Assembly: GCA_030445275.1 (NCBI GenBank)
Contig: JAUCSE010000042.1
Span: forward strand, 1-64,000
Length of the DNA stretch: 64,000 nucleotides
Direction of reading: 5' to 3'
DNA from: Mucilaginibacter sp.
GTDB lineage: Bacteria > Bacteroidota > Bacteroidia > Sphingobacteriales > Sphingobacteriaceae
The notes beneath the pieces are model-generated. The model saw only the letters and a program-made list of their open reading frames with translations. It was not told the DNA's origin and searched no databases. Position numbers and translations under genes: made by a program. Positions 7,674 through 15,670 of this stretch are shown one piece after another; position 1 is the stretch's first letter; each line of letters begins with the position of its first letter.

Positions 7674-9551
7674 ATGTTAAGGAACCTTTTTAGCTTATTC
7701 CGATTTTTTGTTTTCTGGTTGCTGTTTTTCGCAATCACCCGGGCAACATTTGCATTATATTTTTTGCATAAGCTTAAAGGCACCGGGTTTAGCGAAATAC
7801 TGCAAACGTTTTTATTTGGCATACGTTTAGATGCTTCGGCAACTGCCTATATCTGCACTATTCCCTTATTGGTATTTATAATTAGCTGGTGTATCCCCCG
7901 TTTTACGGTTAAACCTATATGGCTTAAAGTTTATGTTTGGTTCTGCCTGTTTTGTATCTCCCTCAATACCATACTGAACTTTAACATTTTCAGGGAATGG
8001 GGTACCAAGGTAACCTTCAGGGTGTTCAGCTCCTTGTACCATGCCCCTTCCGAGGCCATGGCATCATCCGGGTCATCCCCTGTGGGTAAATGTATTGTTA
8101 TAGGTGTATTACTGCTTGGTTCAGGAATATTACTATCACGATATATTATCAATTATAATTTTAAGAAACCTGCTACCAAACCACCACTTAAAGCAGCCTT
8201 GATCTGTTTGCTGGTATTCATCAACTTTTTGTTTATGCGGGGTGGTCTGCAAACTGAACCTATCAATCAAAACGCGGCCTATTTTTCTGAACATGAAATA
8301 TTGAATCAGACAGCGCTTAATACCGAATGGAACCTTTTCAATAATATTTTTGAGAACTGCCGTAGACCCTATAATCCTTACCTGTTCCTATCACCTGATA
8401 GCGCGAAGCAACAGGTGCAGGGCCTGTTCAGCATTAAAAGTGATTCTACCTTAAAAATACTGACTACCAACCGCCCCAATGTGGTGATCATTCAGATAGA
8501 AAGTTATACCGCAAGTATTATTGAATCATTGGGCGGCGATAAAGGCGTGGCACCAAACTTTGAAAAATTCATTCAAAACGGGGTATTGTTTAACAATATA
8601 TATTCATCTGCCGATCGTACTGATAAGGGCATCGTATCCATCATGAGCGGCTTTCCCTCGCAGGCCATACGCACCATTATAGCCGATACCTTAAAGCAGA
8701 AAAAGCTTCCAGCCCTGGCAGCAGTGTTTAAAAATACCGGCTATCAAACCACTTACTTTTATGGCGGTAAAAGTACCTATATGGACTTTAACACGTACAT
8801 GAAGGGCCACGGGGTTGATCATATTATTGATGAACTGAGCTTTGATAAAAACGAAGTAAAAACGCAATGGGGGGTGTACGATAATACACTTTTAAACAGA
8901 CAACTGCAGTATACCCAGCAGGAAAAACAACCATTTTTCTCTTACATTCAAACATCAACCAACCACGAGCCTTTTGTATTGCCTGTAAAAGCACATTTCC
9001 CGGCCGATGAGGATGGCGATGCCAGTAATAAGTTCAGAAGTACCGCCTACTTTACTGACTCGTGCCTGAACGCTTATTTTGAGCAGGCCAAAAAGCAGGC
9101 TTGGTATAAAAACACCTTGTTTATCCTCGTGGCCGATCATGGTCACCGCCTGCCCCGCAATATTGCTGAGGCTTATGATCCGGTTAAATACCATATTCCG
9201 TTGTTGTTTTTTGGCGACGTGATAAAACCCGAATATCGCGGTACCAAGATCAATAAACTGGGTGGACAAACGGATATTGCTGCCACCCTGCTTGCACAAC
9301 TGGATTTAACACATCAACAGTTCAAGTGGTCGAAAGATCTGCTTAATCCACAATCAGGCAGTTTTGCTTTTTTCGACTGGGATAATGGCTTTGGCTTTTT
9401 GACACCACAACAAGCCGTATCTTATGATAATTCGGGCCGGCGGATAGTGTATACCAGCCATAAAAACGCCGATCAAAAAATCACTGATCAAGCGCTGTTA
9501 AATGGCAAGGCATTTTTACAGCAGGTGTTTACGGAATATATGGCGTTTTGA
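7674..9551 (+). CDS. LTA synthase-like membrane sulfatase-fold enzyme
   Basis: Predicted phosphoglycerol or phosphoethanolamine transferase (or hydrolase) of the alkaline-phosphatase superfamily. It is anchored in the inner membrane with its catalytic domain in the periplasm. The 625 residues comprise about five N-terminal membrane spans (to about 180) and a sulfatase domain from NVVIIQIESYTAS. The nucleophile is probably the Thr in SSADRTDKGIVSIMSG, and VADHGHRLP provides metal ligands. An open frame from TTG 7662 overlaps the -7 box, so ATG 7674 (MLRNLFSLFRFF) is chosen. The substrate is not evident: Bacteroidota lack lipoteichoic acid, so envelope lipid or glycan decoration is a guess. Confidence 0.88.
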   Translation: MLRNLFSLFRFFVFWLLFFAITRATFALYFLHKLKGTGFSEILQTFLFGIRLDASATAYICTIPLLVFIISWCIPRFTVKPIWLKVYVWFCLFCISLNTILNFNIFREWGTKVTFRVFSSLYHAPSEAMASSGSSPVGKCIVIGVLLLGSGILLSRYIINYNFKKPATKPPLKAALICLLVFINFLFMRGGLQTEPINQNAAYFSEHEILNQTALNTEWNLFNNIFENCRRPYNPYLFLSPDSAKQQVQGLFSIKSDSTLKILTTNRPNVVIIQIESYTASIIESLGGDKGVAPNFEKFIQNGVLFNNIYSSADRTDKGIVSIMSGFPSQAIRTIIADTLKQKKLPALAAVFKNTGYQTTYFYGGKSTYMDFNTYMKGHGVDHIIDELSFDKNEVKTQWGVYDNTLLNRQLQYTQQEKQPFFSYIQTSTNHEPFVLPVKAHFPADEDGDASNKFRSTAYFTDSCLNAYFEQAKKQAWYKNTLFILVADHGHRLPRNIAEAYDPVKYHIPLLFFGDVIKPEYRGTKINKLGGQTDIAATLLAQLDLTHQQFKWSKDLLNPQSGSFAFFDWDNGFGFLTPQQAVSYDNSGRRIVYTSHKNADQKITDQALLNGKAFLQQVFTEYMAF

Positions 9552-9608
9552 CCGTTGATTATTGTTTGATTACGTTGATTTTGTCTGAACCAGGATTAAA
9601 AAATGGCT

Positions 9609-9681
9609 GTCATGCTGAGCTTGTCGAAGCATGGTGGGTAAGGCCTCTGCGCACGAGTCTTCGACAAGCTCAGACTGACAG
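9609..9681. repeat. Dispersed palindrome, family B
   Basis: CATGCTGAGCTTGTCGAAGC pairs with TCTTCGACAAGCTCAG. It is the second copy of the element at 3153-3221. Confidence 0.75.
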
Positions 9682-9738
9682 GCTCCCCCTTTAGCATAAA
9701 CGAAAAACACTTAGAACAAAAGGTTTCTTATATAATTT

Positions 9739-9818
9739 GTCATCCTGAACGGAGTGAAGGATCTAATCTGCGATATGAACAGTTCAACAATAGATTCTTC
9801 GCTACGCTCAGAATGACA
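9739..9818. repeat. Dispersed palindrome, family A
   Basis: GTCATCCTGAACGGAGTGAA ... TTCGCTACGCTCAGAATGAC. The right arm has drifted from perfect pairing compared with 3294-3373. Confidence 0.75.
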
Positions 9819-9887
9819 AGACTTTTTTTAAAGAAATCCTGGTAATCCTTTAATCCGCTTAATCCTGGTTCAGACAATCTGCACATA

Positions 9888-10490
9888 CTAATTCAACACC
9901 TTCTCCAATTGCTCCACCCATTGGTTAAATAAACGGGTTTCAAATGCAACAGCTTTATTGGCGTGGCGTTCCCAATCGGGCGAGAATTTATGCAGTTGGT
10001 TCAGCATTTCTTCCAGGTGACCTTCCTCTTCCAGGATAATCGATTTTACATTTACCTTGCTCCCGGCTTCGTCAAGTGCGTCCTGGTAAATCGGATACAA
10101 CTCATCGGCACGTACTTCAATGGCGTAGGTAACCAGCAGGTAGGCTGCAAAACGCAGTTCGCTCCCGCTTAAGCCTAATTCCTTTTTTAGGTAACGGCAA
10201 ACGTCAACATCCAGTTGGTTTAAATAATACTTGCTTGAGCCAGGGGCCAGCAGGTATTCAGCAGCATAAGTAGGTAGCTCCACACCTGTTTTTTCCAGCT
10301 GCTTTTTCAGGTAGAAAGCATGGCGATGCTCTTCGGCAGCATGTTTTAATATAATGTAGGTAACGGTATGCGGATCTTCACTGGCCGATATTTTACGTGC
10401 ACCGGTGTTTTCCATCAACGATAGTGTATTTAACCAGCGGGAGTGTAATTCGTTGTCGGCAATTATTTGAGGTAAAAGTTTGTTCAACAT
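9888..10490 (-). CDS. Ferritin-like di-iron protein in the bioA operon
   Basis: Predicted four-helix-bundle di-iron protein of 200 residues. It has the ligand pattern E...ExxH...E...ExxH: Glu27, Glu54 with His57 (AEEHRH), Glu125 (YAIEVRADE), and Glu155 with His158 (LEEEGH). That is the signature of ferritin-like oxidases and oxygenases. The substrate is unknown. It follows bioA by two bases, so the two are surely co-transcribed, and a role near biotin synthesis is an inference from position only. A simple iron-storage or stress role is also possible. Confidence 0.75.
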   Translation of the reverse strand: MLNKLLPQIIADNELHSRWLNTLSLMENTGARKISASEDPHTVTYIILKHAAEEHRHAFYLKKQLEKTGVELPTYAAEYLLAPGSSKYYLNQLDVDVCRYLKKELGLSGSELRFAAYLLVTYAIEVRADELYPIYQDALDEAGSKVNVKSIILEEEGHLEEMLNQLHKFSPDWERHANKAVAFETRLFNQWVEQLEKVLN

Positions 10491-10492
10491 AA

Positions 10493-11758
10493 TTATATTT
10501 CTTCAAGAGCCTGTTCAATTTTGCTGTAAACATAATCGAGTTCGGCATTAGTAATGCAATACGGAGGTAAAATGTATATCACGTTACCTAATGGGCGCAA
10601 TATAATACCTTCGGCCAAAAAGTAATGATATAATTTATCGCGCAGCGAACTAAAGTACGAGGTATTGTCGCCGGTTTCCCATTCCATCGCTATAATGGTT
10701 CCGGTTTGTCGTATTGCTTTTATTTTGGGGTGATCTTTTACTTTGGCTGCAAATTGGCCGTGCGCTGTTTCAATACGCTTGATATTTGCGGCTGTTTCGG
10801 GCTCCAGGAACAGATCCAGACTGGCCAGTGCAGCTGCAATAGCAATTGGATTGGCAGTAAAGGAATGCCCGTGAAAGAGCGTTTTCAGCTTATCATCTGA
10901 TAAAAAGGCATCATAGATCTGCTGGGTACAGGTGGTTAGACCCAGGGCCATGGTGCCACCGGTTAATCCCTTTGAAAAACACATGATATCTGGCTGTACC
11001 TGCACATAATCGCAGGCAAAGCGTTTACCTGTACGGCCAAAGCCGGTAAATACCTCATCATCTATCATCAGCACGTTTTCCTGCTTACAATGCGCCATTA
11101 ACTGGTTCAGGTATTCGGCCTCGTACATGATCATACCAGCTGATCCCTGTATCAGTGGCTCAAAAATAAAACAAGCCAGTTCAGATTTGAGATTTGAGAT
11201 TTGAGATTTGAGATTTTCTATGTTTTGTGCAGTGGGTAGATCAATAAACTTCACCTCGAATAACAGGCTGTCAAATGCTTTGGTAAAAGCGCTGCGGCCG
11301 CTTACGGCCATCGCCCCAAAGGTATCACCGTGATAGGCATTTTTAAAAGCGACAATTTTAGTACGCTGATCGCCTTTGTTCAGCCAGTATTGCAGGCACA
11401 TTTTAATGGCAACCTCAATAGCGGTTGAGCCATTATCAGAATAAAAAGCCTTTTGTTGGTTATCGGGTAAAATAGCCAATAATCTTTCGGCCAGTTCAAC
11501 GGCCCCCTCATGGGTGAAACCTGCAAATATCACATGCTCCAGTTTATGCAGCTGTTCCGAAACTTTTCTGGCGATGTATGGGTGTGCATGCCCATGGATA
11601 TTTACCCACCATGACGATACCGCATCGATATATTTTTTTCCCTGCTCATCAAACAGGACTGCTCCTTCACCCTTTACAATAGGTATGGGTGGCGAGGCTG
11701 TCTTCATTTGGGTATAGGGATGCCATATTACTTTTAAATCACGTTCAGAAAGATTCAT
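10493..11758 (-). CDS. bioA: Adenosylmethionine-8-amino-7-oxononanoate aminotransferase
   Basis: Converts KAPA to DAPA in biotin synthesis, using S-adenosylmethionine as amino donor and PLP as cofactor. The 421 residues include IWHPYTQMK near the start, the BioA motif SSWWVNIHGHAHP (about 48-60), the PLP aspartate region MIDDEVFTGFGRTG, and the Schiff-base lysine Lys263 in CFSKGLTGG. Oddity: residues about 181-193 (ENLKSQISNLKSE) are encoded by four and a half copies of a 7-base repeat (11184-11216), so copy-number slippage would shift the frame. It overlaps the upstream Nudix gene by four bases. No other bio gene is in the window. Confidence 0.95.
   Translation of the reverse strand: MNLSERDLKVIWHPYTQMKTASPPIPIVKGEGAVLFDEQGKKYIDAVSSWWVNIHGHAHPYIARKVSEQLHKLEHVIFAGFTHEGAVELAERLLAILPDNQQKAFYSDNGSTAIEVAIKMCLQYWLNKGDQRTKIVAFKNAYHGDTFGAMAVSGRSAFTKAFDSLLFEVKFIDLPTAQNIENLKSQISNLKSELACFIFEPLIQGSAGMIMYEAEYLNQLMAHCKQENVLMIDDEVFTGFGRTGKRFACDYVQVQPDIMCFSKGLTGGTMALGLTTCTQQIYDAFLSDDKLKTLFHGHSFTANPIAIAAALASLDLFLEPETAANIKRIETAHGQFAAKVKDHPKIKAIRQTGTIIAMEWETGDNTSYFSSLRDKLYHYFLAEGIILRPLGNVIYILPPYCITNAELDYVYSKIEQALEEI
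11184..11216. repeat. 7-bp tandem repeat inside bioA
   Basis: The unit GATTTGA (plus strand) occurs four times in a row from 11184 and a partial fifth follows. Seven is not a multiple of three, so gain or loss of a unit would put bioA out of frame. Confidence 0.85.
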
Positions 11759-12198
11759 AATTCAGCTCTTAATAGTTCAACCACACGTTTATCTGTCGGG
11801 AAAGTTACATCATCGGTTGTCAGATCGGCTATATTAACCCAACGGAAAGCCTGCAACACATCGCCTTCGCCACCAAAATCATAGGCCACGGTTTTTATAG
11901 GAAAATTCAGCGGGGTTATATTCTTTACTTTATAATACACACTGATGATCTGCGAATTGTTAAAAGCCGACCGTACAAAAAAATCGGTAGTATAAAAATG
12001 GCTTAATATGTCTACTTCCGCTTCGCACTCTTCTACAAACTCCCGTTTCAGACCGTCTATCAGCCCCTCACCTATTTCCAATCCGCCGCCGGGGAATTTT
12101 ATAAAACGTTGACCATACTCCTGCTCATCGCTTATCAGCACCTGGTTTTGCTCGTTAATAAGCAGGCCATAAACTCGTACATTAAAATACTCCTTCAT
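11755..12198 (-). CDS. Nudix hydrolase, 147 aa
   Basis: Hydrolyses a nucleoside-diphosphate-linked compound. The Nudix box is complete: GGGLEIGEGLIDGLKREF then VEEC, matching Gx5Ex7REUxEExGU except for Cys at the near-final glycine. N-terminal FNVRVYGLLINEQNQVLISD is the usual first strand pair. It overlaps bioA by four bases (ATGA), so translation is coupled and the order is Nudix, bioA, di-iron protein. The substrate cannot be read from sequence. Its link to bioA may be housekeeping or simple co-transcription. Confidence 0.88.
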   Translation of the reverse strand: MKEYFNVRVYGLLINEQNQVLISDEQEYGQRFIKFPGGGLEIGEGLIDGLKREFVEECEAEVDILSHFYTTDFFVRSAFNNSQIISVYYKVKNITPLNFPIKTVAYDFGGEGDVLQAFRWVNIADLTTDDVTFPTDKRVVELLRAEL

Positions 12199-12271
12199 CA
12201 GTAATTAGTTAATTATTGAGTTAGTGAATTAGTGATTTTATGCTCCTTGTGCGCATGTGAAAATACCTTCA

Positions 12272-13246
12272 TTATTCAAAGTGTTTTTTATTGCGTACCA
12301 CCTTATCCATTGTCCAGGCTATGGTTTCAGTTTGTGCTTCAGACCGTATGGGGCATCTGGGCATACTGCAATAGTGGCAACAATCGGGCACACATGGATC
12401 TGAGTGAATAAACAGTTCTGTTTTGATACCCACCTCCTTGTTAATCAGTTTATCAACTAAGGAAACCTCAGCATGAACCGTGTTCAAGTCAAAGTAGTTT
12501 GGCAGGGTCATGTGGCAATCAATATGCAACTCATTACCATATTTCTGGGCGCGCAGGTTATGCACATCAATCCAGGCATCACGGCGTTTTTCGCTCAATA
12601 CATTAATAATATCCGTTACCACCTGAAAATCGGCCTCGTCCATTAAGCCCGCGACGGATTTGCGTATCAGCTTATAGCTGCTGTACAATATATACAAGGC
12701 CACTAAGATAGATAAGGCGCTATCGAGCCATAATATATTAGTAAACCTGATGAGTATTAAACCTGCTACTAAACCTACGCTGGTTATCATATCGGCAATT
12801 AAATGGCGGCCATCAGCATCAAGCGTTATGGAACGCAGGGATTTGCCTTTCCGAATCATATAATAACCCAAAATGCCGTTAATAAGTCCGGTAGCACCGA
12901 TGATCGCAGCACCTACAAGCAGATCATGGATGGCATTAGGATAAAATAAACTATAAACAGATTTTATAATGATCATAACCCCGGCTATCCCGATAAGCGA
13001 ACCTTCAATAAAAACGGAGAAGAACTCCACCTTGCCATGCCCGTAAGGATGGTTTTCATCCCGGGGCTGTGATGACAGGTAGATGCTGAAAAAGGCAAAT
13101 GCACTGGCAATTACGTTTACAATGCTTTCGGAAGCATCGGTCAGCACAAAATTTGATGCCGTTAAAAAATATGCTCCAAACTTCGCCAGCATCAGGAAAA
13201 TGCCTGTTATGAGCGAAATTAATATGATCCTTTTTTGTTCTTTCAA
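12272..13246 (-). CDS. Cation diffusion facilitator (CDF) metal transporter
   Basis: Inner-membrane metal/proton antiporter of the CDF family (Zn, Fe, Mn or Co). The first half has six hydrophobic segments with the metal-site motifs LTDASES and HPYGHGKVEF and a second aspartate site in DADGRHLIADM. A cytoplasmic C-terminal domain follows, with an unusual Cys/His-rich end (DPCVPDCCHYCSMPRC) that may bind metal. The start is chosen at TTG 13246 (giving KEQKRIILISL, 324 aa): a perfect -7 box on this strand lies at 13267-13274, and residues of the longer frame from ATG 13330 do not look like the family. Divergent from the aminotransferase gene. Confidence 0.88.
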   Translation of the reverse strand: MKEQKRIILISLITGIFLMLAKFGAYFLTASNFVLTDASESIVNVIASAFAFFSIYLSSQPRDENHPYGHGKVEFFSVFIEGSLIGIAGVMIIIKSVYSLFYPNAIHDLLVGAAIIGATGLINGILGYYMIRKGKSLRSITLDADGRHLIADMITSVGLVAGLILIRFTNILWLDSALSILVALYILYSSYKLIRKSVAGLMDEADFQVVTDIINVLSEKRRDAWIDVHNLRAQKYGNELHIDCHMTLPNYFDLNTVHAEVSLVDKLINKEVGIKTELFIHSDPCVPDCCHYCSMPRCPIRSEAQTETIAWTMDKVVRNKKHFE

Positions 13247-13266
13247 ACTTGTATAAGTTGCGTTGG

Positions 13267-13274
13267 CAAATTTA
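13267..13274 (-). promoter_or_regulatory. -7 promoter box TAAATTTG (minus strand)
   Basis: Exact TAnnTTTG on the minus strand, 20 bases upstream of TTG 13246. It supports the shorter CDF transporter start. Confidence 0.5.
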
Positions 13275-13310
13275 TAAATAACAAGCGTAAGTGGCAGTAA
13301 AGTTATTTTA

Positions 13311-13318
13311 TATATTTG
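13311..13318 (+). promoter_or_regulatory. -7 promoter box TATATTTG
   Basis: Exact TAnnTTTG, 19 bases before ATG 13338. It forms a divergent pair with the minus-strand box at 13267-13274. Confidence 0.55.
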
Positions 13319-13337
13319 CCGCGATAACATAATTTAT

Positions 13338-14531
13338 ATGAGCGCATTAAGTACCCGGATTAATAATCTGTCCGAATCTGCAACGATTAAAATGGCCAAA
13401 ATGGGCCGTGAACTTGCCGCGAAAGGTGTTGACGTGATCAGCCTGAGCTTTGGCGAACCTGACTTTCATACTCCCAAGCATATTAAGGAGGCTGCCAAGC
13501 AGGCCATGGACCAAAATTTAACCTACTACACCCCTGTAGCCGGTTACCCCGACCTACGTAAGGCGGTGGTTGCCAAGTTAAAGAACGAGAACAATCTTGA
13601 TTATGATTTTAGCCAGATCGTGGTATCAACAGGTGCCAAGCAGGCTATTGCCAACGCCGTATTGTGCCTGGTTAACCCTGGTGAAGAGGTAATTATCCCT
13701 ACCCCTTACTGGGTATCGTACTCAGAAGTAGTGAAATTAGCCGAAGGTAAAAGCGTTTTTATTAACACCACTGTTGAGCAAAACTTTAAAATTACCCCTG
13801 AGCAATTAGAGGCTGCTATTACGCCGAAAACAAAATTGTTCATGTTCTCCTCGCCATGTAATCCTACTGGTAGCGTTTACAGCAAGGATGAGCTGGAAGG
13901 TTTAGCCAAAGTATTTGCAAAACATCCTGACGTATATATCCTGAGCGACGAGATATACGAGCATATCAACTTTATCGACAAACATGAGTCGATAGCCCAG
14001 TTTGATTATATCAAAGATCGCGTGGTGATCATTAATGGTTGGTCGAAAGCGTTTGCCATGACCGGCTGGAGAATTGGTTATACCGCATCAAATAAAGAAA
14101 TTGCTGCCGCTTGCGATAAAATGCAGGGACAGATCACTTCTGGTACCTGTTCTATCACTCAACGCGCAGGCGTTGCCGCATACGAAGGCGGTTTGGAAAC
14201 CGTACTGGAAATGCGCGCCGCATTTAAAAAACGCCGTGATATTGTTTACAAACTGTTAAGTGAGATTGAAGGCTTAAATGTTAACCTACCCGATGGCGCA
14301 TTTTACTTTTTCCCTAACGTAACCTCATTCTTCGGTAAAAGCTACAATGGCAAAACCATTAAAGATGCCGATGAACTGAGCATTTACCTGTTGGAAGAAG
14401 CCCACGTAGCCACCGTAGGCGGCGATTCTTTTGGTGATGCCACTTCTATCCGTATCTCCTACGCTGCTGCCGAGGACAAGCTGATAGAGGCTGTGAGAAG
14501 GATTAAAGAAGCGTTGGGGAAATTGAAGTAG
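13338..14531 (+). CDS. Pyridoxal-phosphate aspartate aminotransferase (class I, Igamma type)
   Basis: Transfers the amino group between aspartate and 2-oxoglutarate in the cytoplasm. The 397 residues show the Igamma start (SESATIKMAKMGRELAAKG), SFGEPDFHTP, TPVAGYPDLR, the PLP aspartate in LSDEIYEHI, and the Schiff-base lysine Lys237 in NGWSKAFAMTGWRIGY. The C-terminal arginine for the substrate carboxylate is in SIRISYA. The gene is a single unit with its own promoter (13311-13318) and is followed by a family A palindrome and a terminator hairpin. Confidence 0.93.
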   Translation: MSALSTRINNLSESATIKMAKMGRELAAKGVDVISLSFGEPDFHTPKHIKEAAKQAMDQNLTYYTPVAGYPDLRKAVVAKLKNENNLDYDFSQIVVSTGAKQAIANAVLCLVNPGEEVIIPTPYWVSYSEVVKLAEGKSVFINTTVEQNFKITPEQLEAAITPKTKLFMFSSPCNPTGSVYSKDELEGLAKVFAKHPDVYILSDEIYEHINFIDKHESIAQFDYIKDRVVIINGWSKAFAMTGWRIGYTASNKEIAAACDKMQGQITSGTCSITQRAGVAAYEGGLETVLEMRAAFKKRRDIVYKLLSEIEGLNVNLPDGAFYFFPNVTSFFGKSYNGKTIKDADELSIYLLEEAHVATVGGDSFGDATSIRISYAAAEDKLIEAVRRIKEALGKLK

Positions 14532-14546
14532 ATATAGTAAAACTTT

Positions 14547-14640
14547 GTCATCCTGAACGTAGTGAAGGATCTATTGATGAACTTGACATATTTAGCTATG
14601 CTTGCCGGTCAATAGATTCTTCACTACGTTCAGAATGACA
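14547..14640. repeat. Dispersed palindrome, family A
   Basis: GTCATCCTGAACGTAGTGAA ... TTCACTACGTTCAGAATGAC. The arms remain fully complementary although the inner bases differ from other copies (GTAGT instead of GGAGT), which indicates compensatory change. Confidence 0.8.
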
Positions 14641-14651
14641 ATTTTATAAAT

Positions 14652-14690
14652 AAAGAACGCCCCTCGTCATGTTGATGAGGGGCGTTCTTT
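14652..14690. terminator. Bidirectional terminator hairpin
   Basis: AAAGAACGCCCCTC and GAGGGGCGTTCTTT pair perfectly. The hairpin lies between the convergent ends of the aminotransferase (+) and the outer-membrane protein gene (-), so it can serve both. Confidence 0.85.
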
Positions 14691-14710
14691 GTTATTGGGT
14701 TTATGTAAAA

Positions 14711-15262
14711 TTACAAACCAAATCCGTAAGCTATACGTAAACCAAGTGTGCCGTAGTTATTGTTTTGGCCAGAGTAGTTTTCGTAACGTACACCTACATC
14801 CCATGATTTAGATGCATAACCTAAACCAGGAGCAAGAATAAGTTTGGTTCTTTTGCTTCCATCAGCCCGTGCATAAAAATCTTTGGTTTCAAAACCGGCA
14901 CCCACTTCTGCACCAAAATATAAATTGTTAGTGAAGAAGGCTTTTATACCTGCTTTAACCGGAACCATTCCAAAAGATGGATATTTTGTATCTGTACCGT
15001 CTCCAACCTTTTTACCAAAAAAGTTATAGTAACCAGAGGTTAGCGTTAATGCTAAGTTACTGGCAATACCATATTGTAAACGTGCTGTACCACCTATACC
15101 AACATTAGAGATATCATGTAAATTACCTGTTGGCAACAAACCTTCAACACCTACACCTAAGCGTAGCGCGTCTTTGGGCACTGTTTGGGCTTTTACATTT
15201 GTTCCGATGAATATAGCTAAAGCAGTAAATGCTCCGGCTATAATTTTTGTCATTGTTTTCAT
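14711..15262 (-). CDS. Outer-membrane beta-barrel protein, 183 aa
   Basis: Small outer-membrane protein of the OmpA-like/porin-family barrel type. It starts MKTMTKIIAGAFTALAIFIG and a signal peptide is cleaved after VKAQ. The mature part alternates aromatic and small residues in strand-length segments (LRLGVGVEGLLPTGNL, LALTLTSGYYNFFG, NLYFGAEVGAGFETKDF) and ends in IAYGFGL with few exposed loops. The specific role is unknown. A candidate promoter lies at 15289-15321, and the 3' end shares a terminator with the aminotransferase gene. Confidence 0.82.
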   Translation of the reverse strand: MKTMTKIIAGAFTALAIFIGTNVKAQTVPKDALRLGVGVEGLLPTGNLHDISNVGIGGTARLQYGIASNLALTLTSGYYNFFGKKVGDGTDTKYPSFGMVPVKAGIKAFFTNNLYFGAEVGAGFETKDFYARADGSKRTKLILAPGLGYASKSWDVGVRYENYSGQNNNYGTLGLRIAYGFGL

Positions 15263-15670
15263 AATTGTGTTTTTTAGTACTAACTCTACAATTTTTATTG
15301 TATTAACACCATCTTAACAAATACTTTGCCATTATAGCAATTAGCACGGCTTATGATATTGGCATGACGGTTACCTTCCTGGTATCTATCCCCTATTTAT
15401 CAACCACCATCCATCCTTAGCTATTGATTATCAATACCTTCTTATTAAAAACGCTCAATTACAACTTGTAGTTACAGACTTTAATTACAGATTAAAATTA
15501 GCATCAAAAACTGGTAAAGAACACATTTATATAGTGTAGGTAAATGGTGAATTTCTGTTCTGTTTTACTTAAAATTCACTTGTTAACAGGTTTAAAGACC
15601 AGCATAAAACCGTTATAAACCAAAAAGAGAGGCTAACGCCTCTCTTTTTGGTTACTTAAATGGGGATACA
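15263..15670. other. Intergenic region between outer-membrane protein and RND genes
   Basis: AT-rich with no credible gene. It contains a possible minus-strand promoter for the outer-membrane protein gene at 15289-15321 (TTTG, about 20 bases, then TAAAAATTG) and the RND operon terminator at 15618-15653. I see nothing else. Confidence 0.6.
15618..15653. terminator. Terminator of the RND efflux operon
   Basis: AACCAAAAAGAGAGGC and GCCTCTCTTTTTGGTT pair perfectly around TAAC, 18 bases past the RND stop codon (minus strand). Confidence 0.85.

Larger units (their letters stand above)
9576..9885. repeat. Composite nested palindromic block
   Basis: This fills the space between 9552 and 9887, where no gene is seen. 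The outer arms GTCTGAACCAGGATTAA (about 9580-9596) and TTAATCCTGGTTCAGAC (about 9868-9884) are inverted copies. Inside them lie a family B palindrome (9609-9681) and a family A palindrome (9739-9818) in the same order and spacing as at 3153-3373. The shared order suggests that the composite, not just its parts, was duplicated. Confidence 0.7.

Noticed and set aside
13247..13330. Longer CDF transporter start at ATG 13330
   Set aside because: It would overlap both divergent -7 boxes and adds residues unlike the family.
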